This document shows, one piece after another, positions 9,464 to 18,050 of a stretch of DNA of 33,831 bases. The notes under the pieces are model-generated. The model ran no database searches. It was not told where the DNA came from and was given only the letters and a program-made list of their open reading frames with translations. The translations under genes were made by a program, and so were the position numbers. The number at the start of each line of letters is the position of its first letter. The first letter of the stretch is position 1. The DNA comes from Sphingomonadales bacterium (GTDB lineage Bacteria; Pseudomonadota; Alphaproteobacteria; Sphingomonadales; Sphingomonadaceae). The stretch is taken from contig JAIXPC010000010.1 of the NCBI GenBank assembly GCA_027486415.1, forward strand, positions 1 to 33,831, read 5' to 3'.

Positions 9464-10720
9464 TCAGGCGGATTTGCCGATATCCCGCCGGAACTGGCCG
9501 CCGTGCCACCTGATCTTGCGAATAGCGGCATAGGCCAGCGCGCGCGCCTCGGAAATATCAGGGCCCAACGCCGTGACGTTGAGCACCCGGCCCCCGGCAG
9601 CGACCAGCCGGCCATCCTCGCTGCGGCGGGTGCCGGCGTGGAATACCCGGACGCCCAGTGCCTCGGCGGCGGAAATGCCATCAATCACCGTCCCGGCGAC
9701 AGGCGCGAAGGGATAGCCTTTGGCGGCCATCACCACGGTCACGGCGGCATCCCTGGAGAACACGGGTTCCACATCGGCGAGGCTGCCGGTCGCCGTCGCC
9801 CACATCAGCTCCACCGCATCGGATTCCAGCAGCAGCATCAGCACCTGCGCTTCGGGATCGCCCAGCCGAACGTTGTATTCGATCAGCATAGGGCCATCGG
9901 CGGTGAGCATCAGGCCGGCATAGAGAAAGCCCTGGAACGGCGTGCCTCGCGCCTGCATGGCGCGCAGGGTTGGCAGCACGATCCTATCCATTGCCTGTTG
10001 CTGCAGCGCGGGCGTGAGGCGCGGAGACGGCGAGATGGCGCCCATGCCGCCGGTGTTGGGGCCGGCATCGCCATCGCGCAGCCGCTTGTGATCCTGCGCC
10101 GATGGCAGCACGCGCACGGTTTCGCCGTCCGTCAGGATGAACAGGCTGGCTTCCGGCCCTTCCAGGCATTGTTCGACCACAACCGGCCCATCGATTTCGG
10201 CCAGTGCCGCAAGGCCTTCCTCGTTGGTTTCGGCAACTGTCACGCCCTTGCCGCCGGCAAGGCCATCGGCCTTCACCACGACGGGCAGCGGGTGGACGGC
10301 GACATAATGATGAGCGTCAGCCGCGCTGGCAAAACGGCGGAAGCGGGCGGTGGGAATGTCGTGCTCCGCGCACAGATCCTTGGTGAAGCCCTTGGACGCT
10401 TCCAGTTCGGCGGCCGCCGCCGACGGGCCGACCACCGGGATGTCGGCGGCGCGCAGGGCATCGGCAACACCGGCGACCAGCGGCGCTTCGGGGCCGACTA
10501 CCACCAGCGCGATGGCGTTGGCGCGGACGAATCCGACGACAGCGGCGGGATCGGTGATGGCAAGGCCCACGCACTGCGCCACTTCGGCGATGCCGGCGTT
10601 GCCCGGCGCGCACAGCAGGCGGCCGCAGCGCGGCGACTGGCGCAGCCGCCAGCAGATGGCATGCTCGCGGCCGCCGCCGCCCAGCACAAGAATATCAACG
10701 GATTCGGGGCACGCGGTCAT
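9464..10720 (-). CDS. purD: Phosphoribosylamine--glycine ligase (GAR synthetase)
   Basis: This ATP-grasp enzyme (418 residues) joins glycine to phosphoribosylamine in the second step of purine synthesis. The N-terminal domain starts VDILVLGGGGREHA. The ATP-grasp core carries KGFTKDLCAEHDIPTA, VVVKADGLAGGKGV, PNTGGMGAISPSP and YNVRLGDPEAQVLM, and the C-terminal lid domain ends near the stop. Length is typical (about 420). I chose the ATG at 10718-10720; another ATG four codons upstream (10732) cannot be excluded and neither has a clear Shine-Dalgarno. It is divergent from xseA, sharing a spacer of about 76 bases, an arrangement I recall as common in alphaproteobacteria. Confidence 0.97.
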   Translation of the reverse strand: MTACPESVDILVLGGGGREHAICWRLRQSPRCGRLLCAPGNAGIAEVAQCVGLAITDPAAVVGFVRANAIALVVVGPEAPLVAGVADALRAADIPVVGPSAAAAELEASKGFTKDLCAEHDIPTARFRRFASAADAHHYVAVHPLPVVVKADGLAGGKGVTVAETNEEGLAALAEIDGPVVVEQCLEGPEASLFILTDGETVRVLPSAQDHKRLRDGDAGPNTGGMGAISPSPRLTPALQQQAMDRIVLPTLRAMQARGTPFQGFLYAGLMLTADGPMLIEYNVRLGDPEAQVLMLLLESDAVELMWATATGSLADVEPVFSRDAAVTVVMAAKGYPFAPVAGTVIDGISAAEALGVRVFHAGTRRSEDGRLVAAGGRVLNVTALGPDISEARALAYAAIRKIRWHGGQFRRDIGKSA

Positions 10721-10796
10721 AGCCAAAGCCATATCATGCCAAAATGTCGCGGCAAGGCGCTTTGCCACCCTGCCGGCGCGGTTTATGGAGTGGGGT

Positions 10797-12248
10797 GTGA
10801 ACGACACCCCCAGAGATAGCCACGCCAACACCCCCGAATATTCGGTCAGCGAGATCGCCGGCGCCTTGAAGCGCACGGTGGAGGCCGCCTTTGGCCAGGT
10901 GCGCGTGCGCGGCGAGCTGTCGGGCTTTCGCCGGCAATCGAGCGGCCATTGGTATGGCTGCCTGAAGGACGAGCGCAGCCTCATCGATCTCGCCATGTGG
11001 CGCGGCCCGGCGGCGGCGCTGACCTTCCGGCCCGAAGACGGCATGGAAGTCATCATCACCGGCAAGCTGACGACCTATCCCGGCCGATCGAAATACCAGC
11101 TGATCGTCGACCGCATGGAGCCGGCGGGCGTTGGCGCGCTGCTTGCCCAGATCGAGGCGCGGCGGCTGCAACTGCAGGCGGAAGGCCTGTTCGATGCGAG
11201 CCGGAAAAAGCCGCTGCCGTGGCTGCCCGGCGTGATCGGTGTGGTGACCAGCCCGACCGGCGCGGTGATTCGCGATATCCTGCACCGGCTGGCCGACCGG
11301 TTCCCGCGGCGCGTGCTGGTGTGGCCGGTGGCGGTGCAGGGCGAAGGATCGGCGGCGCAGGTGGCCGCCGCCATCGCAGGTTTCAACGCCATCCCGCCGG
11401 GTGGGCCGATCCCGCGTCCCGATCTGATCATCGTGGCGCGCGGCGGCGGTTCGATCGAGGATCTGGCGGGCTTCAACGAGGAAAATGTCGTCCGCGCCGC
11501 GGCGGCCAGCCAGATCCCGCTGATCAGCGCGGTGGGACATGAAACCGATACGACGCTGATCGATTACGCGTCGGACTGGCGCGCCCCCACCCCCACGGCC
11601 GCTGCCGAACGCGCGGTTCCGGTGCGCGCCGAACTGGCGGCGCAGGTGGCGATGCTGGCCGGGCGGCTGGATGCCGGCGTGGTCCGCGGCTGGAAATTGC
11701 GCCGGGAACGCGCGGTGGGCCTGTCGCGCCGACTGCCCCAACCACGCAACCTGATCGGGCTGGCGGCCCAGCGTATCGACGATCTGGCCGAACGCCTGCC
11801 CAACGCGCTCAATGCCCGCGCCGCCCAGGCGACGGTGCGCGCCAACAGCGCGGCGGCCCGGCTGCGCCCGCAATTGCTGGTGGCCCGCGCGGATCGCGCC
11901 GCAGAACGGGTGGCCAATCTGGCCGCGCGGCTGGGCCCGGCGCTGGCGCGCCCGTTGAATGAAGACGCGCAGAAACTGGCGCGGGTGGGGGGCGGCCTCA
12001 GACCCTTCCTGATTGAAAGCCGGCTGAAATCCCTTGCCGCCCGGCTGGACCAGGCGGGGCGCATGCTGGGCAGCCTCGGGCCCGAACAGGTGCTGGCGCG
12101 CGGCTATGCCATCGTCACCGGGCCGGATGGCCATGTCATCGCGTCGGCCGCCGCCGCTGCGTCGCAACCCCACTTGACGATCCGCTTTGGCGATGGGCAA
12201 ACGCCAGTCATACCCAAGCCTGCAACCCCGCAGGGGAGTCTCTTCTGA
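10797..12248 (+). CDS. xseA: Exodeoxyribonuclease VII large subunit
   Basis: This is the large subunit of exonuclease VII, which degrades single-stranded DNA. The protein has 483 residues. An N-terminal OB fold (about 15-115) begins YSVSEIAGALKRTVEAAFG and includes VRVRGELSGF and the W-Y-C-L-K stretch. The catalytic domain follows with IGVVTSPTGAVIRDILHRL, ARGGGSIEDLAGFNEENVVR and SAVGHETDTTLIDYASDWRA, then a long coiled-coil region and the C-terminal LARGYAIVT segment. The GTG at 10797 is preferred because GGAG sits about six bases upstream; an ATG at 10785 is the alternative. Its TGA overlaps the ATG of the DUF2093 gene. The small subunit xseB is not in this window. Confidence 0.97.
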   Translation: MNDTPRDSHANTPEYSVSEIAGALKRTVEAAFGQVRVRGELSGFRRQSSGHWYGCLKDERSLIDLAMWRGPAAALTFRPEDGMEVIITGKLTTYPGRSKYQLIVDRMEPAGVGALLAQIEARRLQLQAEGLFDASRKKPLPWLPGVIGVVTSPTGAVIRDILHRLADRFPRRVLVWPVAVQGEGSAAQVAAAIAGFNAIPPGGPIPRPDLIIVARGGGSIEDLAGFNEENVVRAAAASQIPLISAVGHETDTTLIDYASDWRAPTPTAAAERAVPVRAELAAQVAMLAGRLDAGVVRGWKLRRERAVGLSRRLPQPRNLIGLAAQRIDDLAERLPNALNARAAQATVRANSAAARLRPQLLVARADRAAERVANLAARLGPALARPLNEDAQKLARVGGGLRPFLIESRLKSLAARLDQAGRMLGSLGPEQVLARGYAIVTGPDGHVIASAAAAASQPHLTIRFGDGQTPVIPKPATPQGSLF

Positions 12249-12472
12249 TGCTCGACCGTTTCGGCCGCTCGGCCAGATTGCTGTATGAATCGGGCAGTTA
12301 CCGCGTCATCGAGGCGGGAGACCACGTGAACTGCGCCGTGACCGGCCAACGCATTCCGCTGGCGTCGCTGCGCTACTGGAGCCACGAGCTGCAGGAACCC
12401 TATTTCAACGCCGACATTGCCACCGCCCGCTATGCCGAGATGCGCGCCAAGGGGCGTTTCGAGGGCAAATGA
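12248..12472 (+). CDS. DUF2093 domain-containing small protein
   Basis: This 74-residue protein contains the DUF2093 signature: YRVIEAGDHVNCAVTGQRI, then IPLASLRYWSHELQEPYFN. The family is small, largely alphaproteobacterial and of unknown function. Two structural features stand out, a single cysteine in the CAVTG turn and the conserved RYW motif. The start overlaps the xseA stop by one base (TGATG), and its own stop overlaps the start of the M23 peptidase gene (ATGA). The gene therefore sits in a translationally coupled three-gene chain. No signal peptide is visible, so it should be cytoplasmic. Confidence 0.92.
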   Translation: MLDRFGRSARLLYESGSYRVIEAGDHVNCAVTGQRIPLASLRYWSHELQEPYFNADIATARYAEMRAKGRFEGK

Positions 12473-13329
12473 TGCGCTTTCTGGCCTTGCCGGTGCTGGC
12501 GGCAACCGCCGCGATCACCGGTGCGGCCGCGCCGATGCCGCTGGTGATCGCCGATCCGATGACGGCGGTGCAGGGCGAACTGCTGATCAGCGCCCTGCCG
12601 GCCGGCAGCCGTGATCTGCGGCTGGATGGCCAGCCGGTGCATATGGACGCCGATGGCCAGTTCATGCTGGGCGTCGATCGCGATTTTGCCGGCACCAGGC
12701 GGCTGGAATGGGTGACGCGCGATGGCCGCAGCGCCCACCGCGACCTGGTGGTTCGGCCACGCGAATGGGTGATCGACCGGTTGCCAGCGCGGCTGATGAC
12801 GCCGGCTGATCCCAACGCGCCGCGCAATCTGGAATGGGAACGGATGCGCGAGGCCGAGGTGGCACAGGTGAAGGCAGCCCGCGCCGAAGTCTCGCCCTGG
12901 CCGTTCTGGCGCGCCACCTTCCAATGGCCGGCGACGGGGCGGATTTCGACCCATTTCGGTGCCCAGCGCGTCTATGGCGAGGTGCCGGCAAGTTATCACG
13001 GCGGCATGGACATTGCGGCGCCGCACGGCACGCCGGTGACATCCCCCATTCCGGGCGTGGTGCGGCTGGCGGCCGGGCCGTTCAGCCTGGAAGGCAATAT
13101 CGTTATCATCGACCACGGCCGCGGCCTCTATTCGGCGATGATGCACCTGTCGCGCATTGACGTGAAAGCCGGCGATATCGTCGCGCAAGGCCAGCAGATC
13201 GGCCGCATCGGCAGCACCGGGCGCTCCACCGGACCGCATTTGCACTGGGGCATGACCTGGAACGGCGTGAAGGTCGATCCCGAAGCGCTGCTGCCGCCGA
13301 TGCCGGCCAAGGCCGAGCAGGCGCGCTGA
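12469..13329 (+). CDS. M23 (LytM-type) peptidoglycan endopeptidase, secreted
   Basis: This 286-residue exported protein has an N-terminal signal peptide (MMRFLALPVLAATAAITGAAA). A beta-rich domain fills about 22-110. The C-terminal LytM domain (about 150-275) carries the zinc ligands: His and Asp in YHGGMDIAAPHGTPV, and the HxH motif in GPHLHWGMTWNG. The intervening VIIDHGRGLYSAMMHLS is typical of active M23 enzymes. It probably cuts peptide cross-links in the cell wall. Two adjacent ATGs (12469 and 12472) are possible; the first overlaps the DUF2093 stop. It converges on the next gene with a four-base gap. Confidence 0.95.
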   Translation: MMRFLALPVLAATAAITGAAAPMPLVIADPMTAVQGELLISALPAGSRDLRLDGQPVHMDADGQFMLGVDRDFAGTRRLEWVTRDGRSAHRDLVVRPREWVIDRLPARLMTPADPNAPRNLEWERMREAEVAQVKAARAEVSPWPFWRATFQWPATGRISTHFGAQRVYGEVPASYHGGMDIAAPHGTPVTSPIPGVVRLAAGPFSLEGNIVIIDHGRGLYSAMMHLSRIDVKAGDIVAQGQQIGRIGSTGRSTGPHLHWGMTWNGVKVDPEALLPPMPAKAEQAR

Positions 13330-13333
13330 CGCA

Positions 13334-13882
13334 TTACTCCACGATCCGCTTCACCCGTACCGCCGACTGGCCATCGACATTGGCCAGATAGCTGCCGATT
13401 GCGCCCTTGCGGATGCGGATCTTCATGCCCGGCCTGGGATCGTGGCGATAGGTTTCGTTGTCGGTCTGCAGCCACACGCTGCCATCATCCAGCACAAATC
13501 GCCAACCGCCCGCCCGGCTCGGGCGTGCCGCCGTGATGGTGGCTTCGATCTCGGTCAGCGCGCCGCGTTCGTCCTTCTTCTCGCCGGCGGCTGCCTCGTC
13601 CTTGTCGGCGCCGAAAAGATTGAAGCTGGGCAACGACAACCCGAACAGCCCGCGCCGCGCCTTCTTCACATCCTCCTTGTCGGCCACCAGCACGTCGCGG
13701 CTTTCGACAGCACCCGCCAATGCCGCCACCCCGGCATCCAGGCAGGCCAGCCGCGCCGTTGCATCGGCGAGAGCCCGGCAATCGAGCAGTTTCTGCACCA
13801 CCGCCGGCGGTGCCTGTTTCGGCTTCTCGGCAGCCGCGACCGGAGCGGCGCTCAGCAACAGGGCAAGCGGAATGGAGCGCAT
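13334..13882 (-). CDS. Secreted protein of unknown function with CxxL-RLxCLD motif
   Basis: This is a 182-residue protein with a signal peptide (MRSIPLALLLSAAPVAAA). After it comes the segment LLDCRALADATARLACLDAG, a C-x-x-(I/L)-RLxCxD pattern found at the start of many exported proteobacterial proteins, where the two cysteines probably form a disulfide. A charged linker (about 70-110, rich in Lys, Asp and Glu) leads to a C-terminal beta-rich region (about 115-182, WRFVLDDGSVWLQT and MKIRIRKGAIGSYLANVDG) that resembles an SH3-like or OB-like fold. I do not recognise a named family or function. The start is fixed by the signal peptide and an upstream GAGGG. It is divergent from the ester hydrolase gene. 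Confidence 0.85.
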   Translation of the reverse strand: MRSIPLALLLSAAPVAAAEKPKQAPPAVVQKLLDCRALADATARLACLDAGVAALAGAVESRDVLVADKEDVKKARRGLFGLSLPSFNLFGADKDEAAAGEKKDERGALTEIEATITAARPSRAGGWRFVLDDGSVWLQTDNETYRHDPRPGMKIRIRKGAIGSYLANVDGQSAVRVKRIVE

Positions 13883-13996
13883 GGCGAAACCCTCGTGAAT
13901 ATAATGCGCCTTTGGATACGCGATCACCCCGCCCGCGCCAACCGGCTTGCCGCCCGGCCCGCGGCGCGCCATGACTGGCGCAAACGGAGGGGAAAA

Positions 13997-15898
13997 ATGA
14001 AGACACTCGCACTCGCCCTGCTGCTGGCCACCAGCGCGGCCGCCCAGACGCCGACCATGACACCGGATATCGGCGCACCGTTCAACGCCGTGACCCCGGC
14101 GGCCGATTATGTGCGGCGCGAGGTGATGATCCCGATGCGTGACGGGGTGAAGCTGTATACCGTGGTGGTGATGAGGAAGGGCACCAAGGACGGCCCGATC
14201 CTGCTGACGCGCACCCCTTACAAGGCGGCGGGCGCGACGGCGCGCAACCCCAGCCAGTCGATCATCGAAATCCTGCCGGTCGCTGATCGCGAACTGGTCA
14301 ACGATGGCTATATCCGCGTCTATCAGGACGTGCGCGGCATCAACAAATCCGAAGGCGATTATGTGATGAACCGGCCGCTGAAGGGCCCGTTGAACGCGAC
14401 TGACAATGATCACAGCACCGATGCCTATGACACGATCGACTGGCTGGTGAAGAATGTGCCCGAAACCAACGGGCGGGTGGCGATTACCGGTTCTTCCTAC
14501 CCCGGCTTCACCGCGCTGATGGCTCTGGTCGATCCGCACCCGGCGCTGAAGGCGGCGGTGCCGATGTCGCCGATGGTCGATGGCTGGATGGGGGACGACT
14601 GGTTCCACAACGGCGCTTTCCGCCAGACCATGCTGGATTATTTCACCGGGCAGACCGGCACCAAGTCCGGTGGCGACACGGTGGCGATGGGCCGCCGCGA
14701 TTATTATGCCGAGTTCCTGAGCGCCGGTTCTGCAGGCGATTATGTGCGGAAATACGGGCTGGATGCCCTGCCCGGCGTCAGGAAGCTGATGGAGCACCCG
14801 TCCTACGATGCGTGGTGGCAGGGCCAGGCGCTCGACAGGATCCTGGGAGGCAGGCCGCTGACCGTGCCGACCATGCTAGTTGTCGGCCAGTGGGACCAGG
14901 AAGACAGCTATGGTGCACCCGCCGTCTATCGTGCGCTGGAGCCGAAGGACACCGGCAACCGGATGCTGTCCCTCGTCATCGGGCCGTGGCGGCATTCGGG
15001 GGTGAATTACGACGGCTCGTCACTGGGCGTGTTGAAGTTCGCCGGTGATACCGGCCTGCAATTCCGCACGCGCGTGATGAAGCCCTTCCTCGACAGCCAC
15101 CTGAAGACCGGCGCGCCGGCCTTTGATACCCCGCCGGTGCTGACCTATGCCGTCAATCGCGATGAATGGCAGCGCCATGATCGTTTCCCGGCGGGCGAAA
15201 CGGTGAACCTCTATCTCGACGATCGCTTCAGCCTGTCATTGAACGCGCCGGCCAAGGGCGGCCATGATGATTATGTCTCCGATCCCGCCCACCCGGTGCC
15301 GTTCGTGCCGGTGCCGGTGAACATGCGCGATCGCGCGATGTGGGGTTCGTGGCTGGTCAGCGATCAGCGCCATGCCAGCACGCGGCCCGATGTCGTCACC
15401 TATGTGTCGGCCCCGCTGAAGGCGCCGTTGCAGATCCACGGCCAGCCACAGGCCAATCTGTTTGCCAGCACGTCGGGTACCGACAGTGACTGGGTGGTCA
15501 AGCTGATCGATGTCTTCCCCGAGGAGAACAGCGAGAAGCCCGAACTGGCCGGCCTGCAGCTGGGCATCGGCATGGAAATCTTCCGTGGCCGTTACGTGAA
15601 GAGCTTCGAGCAGCCGCAGGCGCTTACCCCCGGCAAGGCGGAGCGTTATCGCTTCCTGCTGCCGGGCGTGAACCATGTCATCCCCGCCGGCCACCGCGTG
15701 ATGGTGCAGGTGCAGTCGAGCTGGTTCCCCCTTTACGACCGCAACCCGCAGACATTCGTGCCCAACATCTTCAACGCAAAACCGAGCGATTATCAAAAGG
15801 CGACGCAGGGCGTGTGGCGGGGCGGCGTGATGCCCAGCCATGTGAGCATTCCGGTGGTTGGCGGTGCCGCCGCCGCCCGCGCAGCCTTTGGCCAGTGA
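13997..15898 (+). CDS. CocE/NonD-family hydrolase, predicted alpha-amino acid ester hydrolase
   Basis: This 633-residue secreted serine hydrolase has a signal peptide at 1-16 (MKTLALALLLATSAAA), an X-Pro dipeptidyl-peptidase-type alpha/beta hydrolase domain and a C-terminal jelly-roll domain. The active-site spacing matches alpha-amino acid ester hydrolases: nucleophile Ser167 in GSSYPG, Asp300 in GQWDQED and His333 in PWRHSG. The three acids that bind the substrate amino group in that subfamily also appear present: Asp201, Glu302 and Asp303. Such enzymes act on alpha-amino acid esters and amides, including some beta-lactam side chains. A strong Shine-Dalgarno (GGAGGGG) precedes the ATG. The MAPEG gene follows closely. 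Confidence 0.93.
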   Translation: MKTLALALLLATSAAAQTPTMTPDIGAPFNAVTPAADYVRREVMIPMRDGVKLYTVVVMRKGTKDGPILLTRTPYKAAGATARNPSQSIIEILPVADRELVNDGYIRVYQDVRGINKSEGDYVMNRPLKGPLNATDNDHSTDAYDTIDWLVKNVPETNGRVAITGSSYPGFTALMALVDPHPALKAAVPMSPMVDGWMGDDWFHNGAFRQTMLDYFTGQTGTKSGGDTVAMGRRDYYAEFLSAGSAGDYVRKYGLDALPGVRKLMEHPSYDAWWQGQALDRILGGRPLTVPTMLVVGQWDQEDSYGAPAVYRALEPKDTGNRMLSLVIGPWRHSGVNYDGSSLGVLKFAGDTGLQFRTRVMKPFLDSHLKTGAPAFDTPPVLTYAVNRDEWQRHDRFPAGETVNLYLDDRFSLSLNAPAKGGHDDYVSDPAHPVPFVPVPVNMRDRAMWGSWLVSDQRHASTRPDVVTYVSAPLKAPLQIHGQPQANLFASTSGTDSDWVVKLIDVFPEENSEKPELAGLQLGIGMEIFRGRYVKSFEQPQALTPGKAERYRFLLPGVNHVIPAGHRVMVQVQSSWFPLYDRNPQTFVPNIFNAKPSDYQKATQGVWRGGVMPSHVSIPVVGGAAAARAAFGQ

Positions 15899-15909
15899 AG
15901 GGAATGATG

Positions 15910-16302
15910 ATGCTGACCGCCTATCCCCTCACGACGCTGGCGCTGGTACTGGCGTTGATCGTCTATTTCGCGCTGTCGGTGAATGTCGGCCGGGCGCGCT
16001 CCACCTGGAACGTGCCGGCCCCGCAGGCCAGCGGCCACCCGGAATTCGACAAGCGTTACCGCGTCCAGATGAACACGCTGGAGCAACTGGCGCTGCTGGT
16101 GCCCGGCGTGATCGTCGGCGCGCCGGTGCTGGGCGATCTGGTGACAGGCGGCCTCGTCCTCGTGTGGAGCCTCGGGCGCATCATCTTTGCCCGCGCCTAT
16201 TACGGCGACCCCGCCAAGCGCGGTCCGGGGTTTGGCCTCACCCTGCTCCCGAGCCTGATCCTGCTGCTGGCCGGCGCCTGGGGCGCCTTCACCAGCCTGT
16301 AA
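15910..16302 (+). CDS. MAPEG family membrane protein
   Basis: This 130-residue integral membrane protein has four predicted helices (MLTAYPLTTLALVLALIVYF, then about 57-80, 82-96 and 108-128). The first loop carries the MAPEG-like FDKRYRVQMNTLEQLALLVPG stretch in which Arg, Asn and Glu are conserved. MAPEG proteins include glutathione transferases and peroxidases of the membrane; the precise activity is not predictable here. Three consecutive in-frame ATGs occur at 15904, 15907 and 15910. The last has the best spacing from AAGGGA and is chosen. It follows the ester hydrolase gene by a few bases, so co-transcription is likely. Confidence 0.9.
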   Translation: MLTAYPLTTLALVLALIVYFALSVNVGRARSTWNVPAPQASGHPEFDKRYRVQMNTLEQLALLVPGVIVGAPVLGDLVTGGLVLVWSLGRIIFARAYYGDPAKRGPGFGLTLLPSLILLLAGAWGAFTSL

Positions 16303-16310
16303 CAACGCTT

Positions 16311-16342
16311 GGCCCGGCACTCCCTGCTGGGGGTGCCGGGCC
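16311..16342. terminator. Hairpin between convergent MAPEG and ompW genes
   Basis: A 14-bp stem, with one T-G wobble, is formed by GGCCCGGCACTCCC and GGGGGTGCCGGGCC around a four-base loop (TGCT). It lies between two convergent genes, where a shared terminator is expected. No T-run follows on either strand, so it is not a textbook intrinsic terminator and may act as a transcript-end stabiliser. Confidence 0.5.
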
Positions 16343-16398
16343 GGCGGGGTGATGCCGGCTGGATCGGGGAAAGACCGGCATCGGGGAGAGAAGGATGG

Positions 16399-17049
16399 TC
16401 AGAAGCGCCAGCCGACCCCGACGCCAATGATCAGCGGATCGATGTTGGCGCGCAGCGTGTTGACGGCGGCACCGGTCGTCAGCCGCGCATTGGTCTTCAT
16501 GTCGACATATTTCACGTCGACGTTGACGAACATCTTGTCGTTCAGGTCGAAATCGATGCCGGCCTGCAGCGCATAGCCCCAGCTGTTGGACAGGTTGACG
16601 TTGGTGGCACCAATGGCGCTGTTCAGCTGGGTCGAGGCCTTTTCGTTGTAGAACATCGTCCAGTTTACGCCAGCACCGACATAGGGATGAATCTTGCCCT
16701 CGGGCGCGAAGTGATATTGCAGCGTCAGGGTCGGCGGCAGCACCCAGGTGCAGGCCAGCCGGCCCACGGCGGCAAGGCTGCCGCCGCCATCGACACAATG
16801 CTTGGTGGTGGCCGCAATCAGCTCGACGCCGATATTGTTGGTCAGCATGTAGGTAAAGTCGATTTCCGGGGCATAGGCGTTGGTGATACGGCCGCCGCTC
16901 GTCGGGAAGGTCGGCAGCACCGGGCCGACCTTTTCCTGCGGCTGGACGGTGATGGCGCGCAGGCGCACCAGCACATCGCCCTGTTCAGCCAAGGCTGGCG
17001 TTGCGGCCAACGCGGCAAGCGAAAGAGCGGCGAAACGAGCGATCTTCAT
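16399..17049 (-). CDS. OmpW family outer-membrane protein
   Basis: This 216-residue protein has a clean signal peptide (MKIARFAALSLAALAATPALA, cleavage after about residue 21). It then has the layout of the eight-stranded OmpW barrel: DVLVRLRAITVQP at the start of the mature protein, PEIDFTYMLTNNIGVEL in the middle, LPPTLTLQYHF followed by HPYVGAGVNWTMFYNE, and a C-terminal strand ending in phenylalanine (IIGVGVGWRF). OmpW proteins form narrow hydrophobic channels and often respond to stress. One pair of cysteines (HCVDGG and LACTW) may form a disulfide in a loop. AGGGA lies eight bases ahead of the ATG. It is divergent from the SDR gene. Confidence 0.94.
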   Translation of the reverse strand: MKIARFAALSLAALAATPALAEQGDVLVRLRAITVQPQEKVGPVLPTFPTSGGRITNAYAPEIDFTYMLTNNIGVELIAATTKHCVDGGGSLAAVGRLACTWVLPPTLTLQYHFAPEGKIHPYVGAGVNWTMFYNEKASTQLNSAIGATNVNLSNSWGYALQAGIDFDLNDKMFVNVDVKYVDMKTNARLTTGAAVNTLRANIDPLIIGVGVGWRF

Positions 17050-17234
17050 GGATGCGGTCCCTGTTGTGGCGGAAATCTGCCGTGGCCACCGTGTTAGCCG
17101 GCGTCATCCGTGCGTTGCATCGGGATCAACGCGGATCGGGAAACTGCGTATCTCCCGCACGAAATGCAGGGCTGGCGGCGGTGGCGCACGCCTGCCACGC
17201 TAGCCGACAGTGAGACGGAAAAAGGGGACACGAC
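17050..17234. other. Divergent intergenic region between ompW and the SDR gene
   Basis: These 185 bases must hold the promoters of both flanking genes. I see the Shine-Dalgarno sites (AGGGA for ompW, GGGGA for the SDR) but no promoter hexamers, repeats or RNA structure that I can call with confidence. Confidence 0.5.
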
Positions 17235-18044
17235 ATGGGCACGCTGACCGGACGGGTGGCGTTCGTGACCGGGGCGGGTAGCGGCATTGGCCGCGCCTGC
17301 GCCATCGGGCTGGCTGCCGAAGGCGCGATGGTGTTCGTCACCGATATCGATGCGCCGGGCGGCCGCGAAACGGTGGCGCAGATCGAGGCGGCCGGTGGGC
17401 TGGCAACGTTTCGCGGACAGGACGTGACCGAGGAAGACCGCTGGGCCGAACTGGTGCAGCGGGTGATGGACCTTTATGGCCGGCTCGACATTCTGGTGAA
17501 CAATGCCGGCATCGGCACATCGGGCCTGATCACCGACGTGACCCTGGAGCAGTGGCTGCACCAGATGAACGTGAACGTCACCAGCTGTTTCCTGGGCATC
17601 AAGCACGCACTGCCGGCAATGCGGAGCCCCCGCCCCGATGGCCATGTCGGCGGATCGATCATCAACATATCCTCGGTCGCCGGGCTCGGCGGATCGGCGG
17701 GCATGAGCGCCTATTGCGCCAGCAAGGGTGCCGTGCGGCTGATGACCAAGGCTGTCGCCATGGAATGCGCTGCGATGCGGGACGGTATCCGCTGCAACAG
17801 CGTCCACCCCGGCATCATCGACACGCCGATCTGGCAAAAGCTGGATACCTCGGGGGCCCTGGTGTCGGCGGTGACGCCGGGCGCCAATGCGCTGGACGTG
17901 GACGTGATCGGCGCCGGCGCTCCGGTGGGTCACGCCGGCAAGCCCGAGGATATCGCAGCGGGCGTGGTGTTCCTGGCCAGCGATGCCAGCCGTTACATGA
18001 CGGGTTCGGAACTGGTGATCGACGGCGGCTGGACGGCGCACTGA
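17235..18044 (+). CDS. SDR family oxidoreductase
   Basis: This 269-residue classical short-chain dehydrogenase/reductase has the cofactor loop TGAGSGIG (about 12-19), an acidic residue after the second strand (VTDID) that favours NAD(H), the structural motif NNAG (about 91-94), and the catalytic Ser-Tyr-Lys set in NISSVAGLGGSAGMSAYCASK. The C-terminal VFLASDASRYMTGSELVIDGG is typical of the family. Members oxidise or reduce alcohols, sterols or sugars; the substrate is not evident. GGGGA lies upstream of the ATG. It converges on the PQQ dehydrogenase gene with a six-base gap. Confidence 0.94.
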   Translation: MGTLTGRVAFVTGAGSGIGRACAIGLAAEGAMVFVTDIDAPGGRETVAQIEAAGGLATFRGQDVTEEDRWAELVQRVMDLYGRLDILVNNAGIGTSGLITDVTLEQWLHQMNVNVTSCFLGIKHALPAMRSPRPDGHVGGSIINISSVAGLGGSAGMSAYCASKGAVRLMTKAVAMECAAMRDGIRCNSVHPGIIDTPIWQKLDTSGALVSAVTPGANALDVDVIGAGAPVGHAGKPEDIAAGVVFLASDASRYMTGSELVIDGGWTAH

Positions 18045-18050
18045 GCGCCG

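Noticed and set aside
7628-10819. Open frame of more than 1000 codons on the plus strand across the M28, phosphotransferase and purD genes
   Set aside because: It runs antisense through three well-supported genes, has no ribosome binding site and no recognisable domain.
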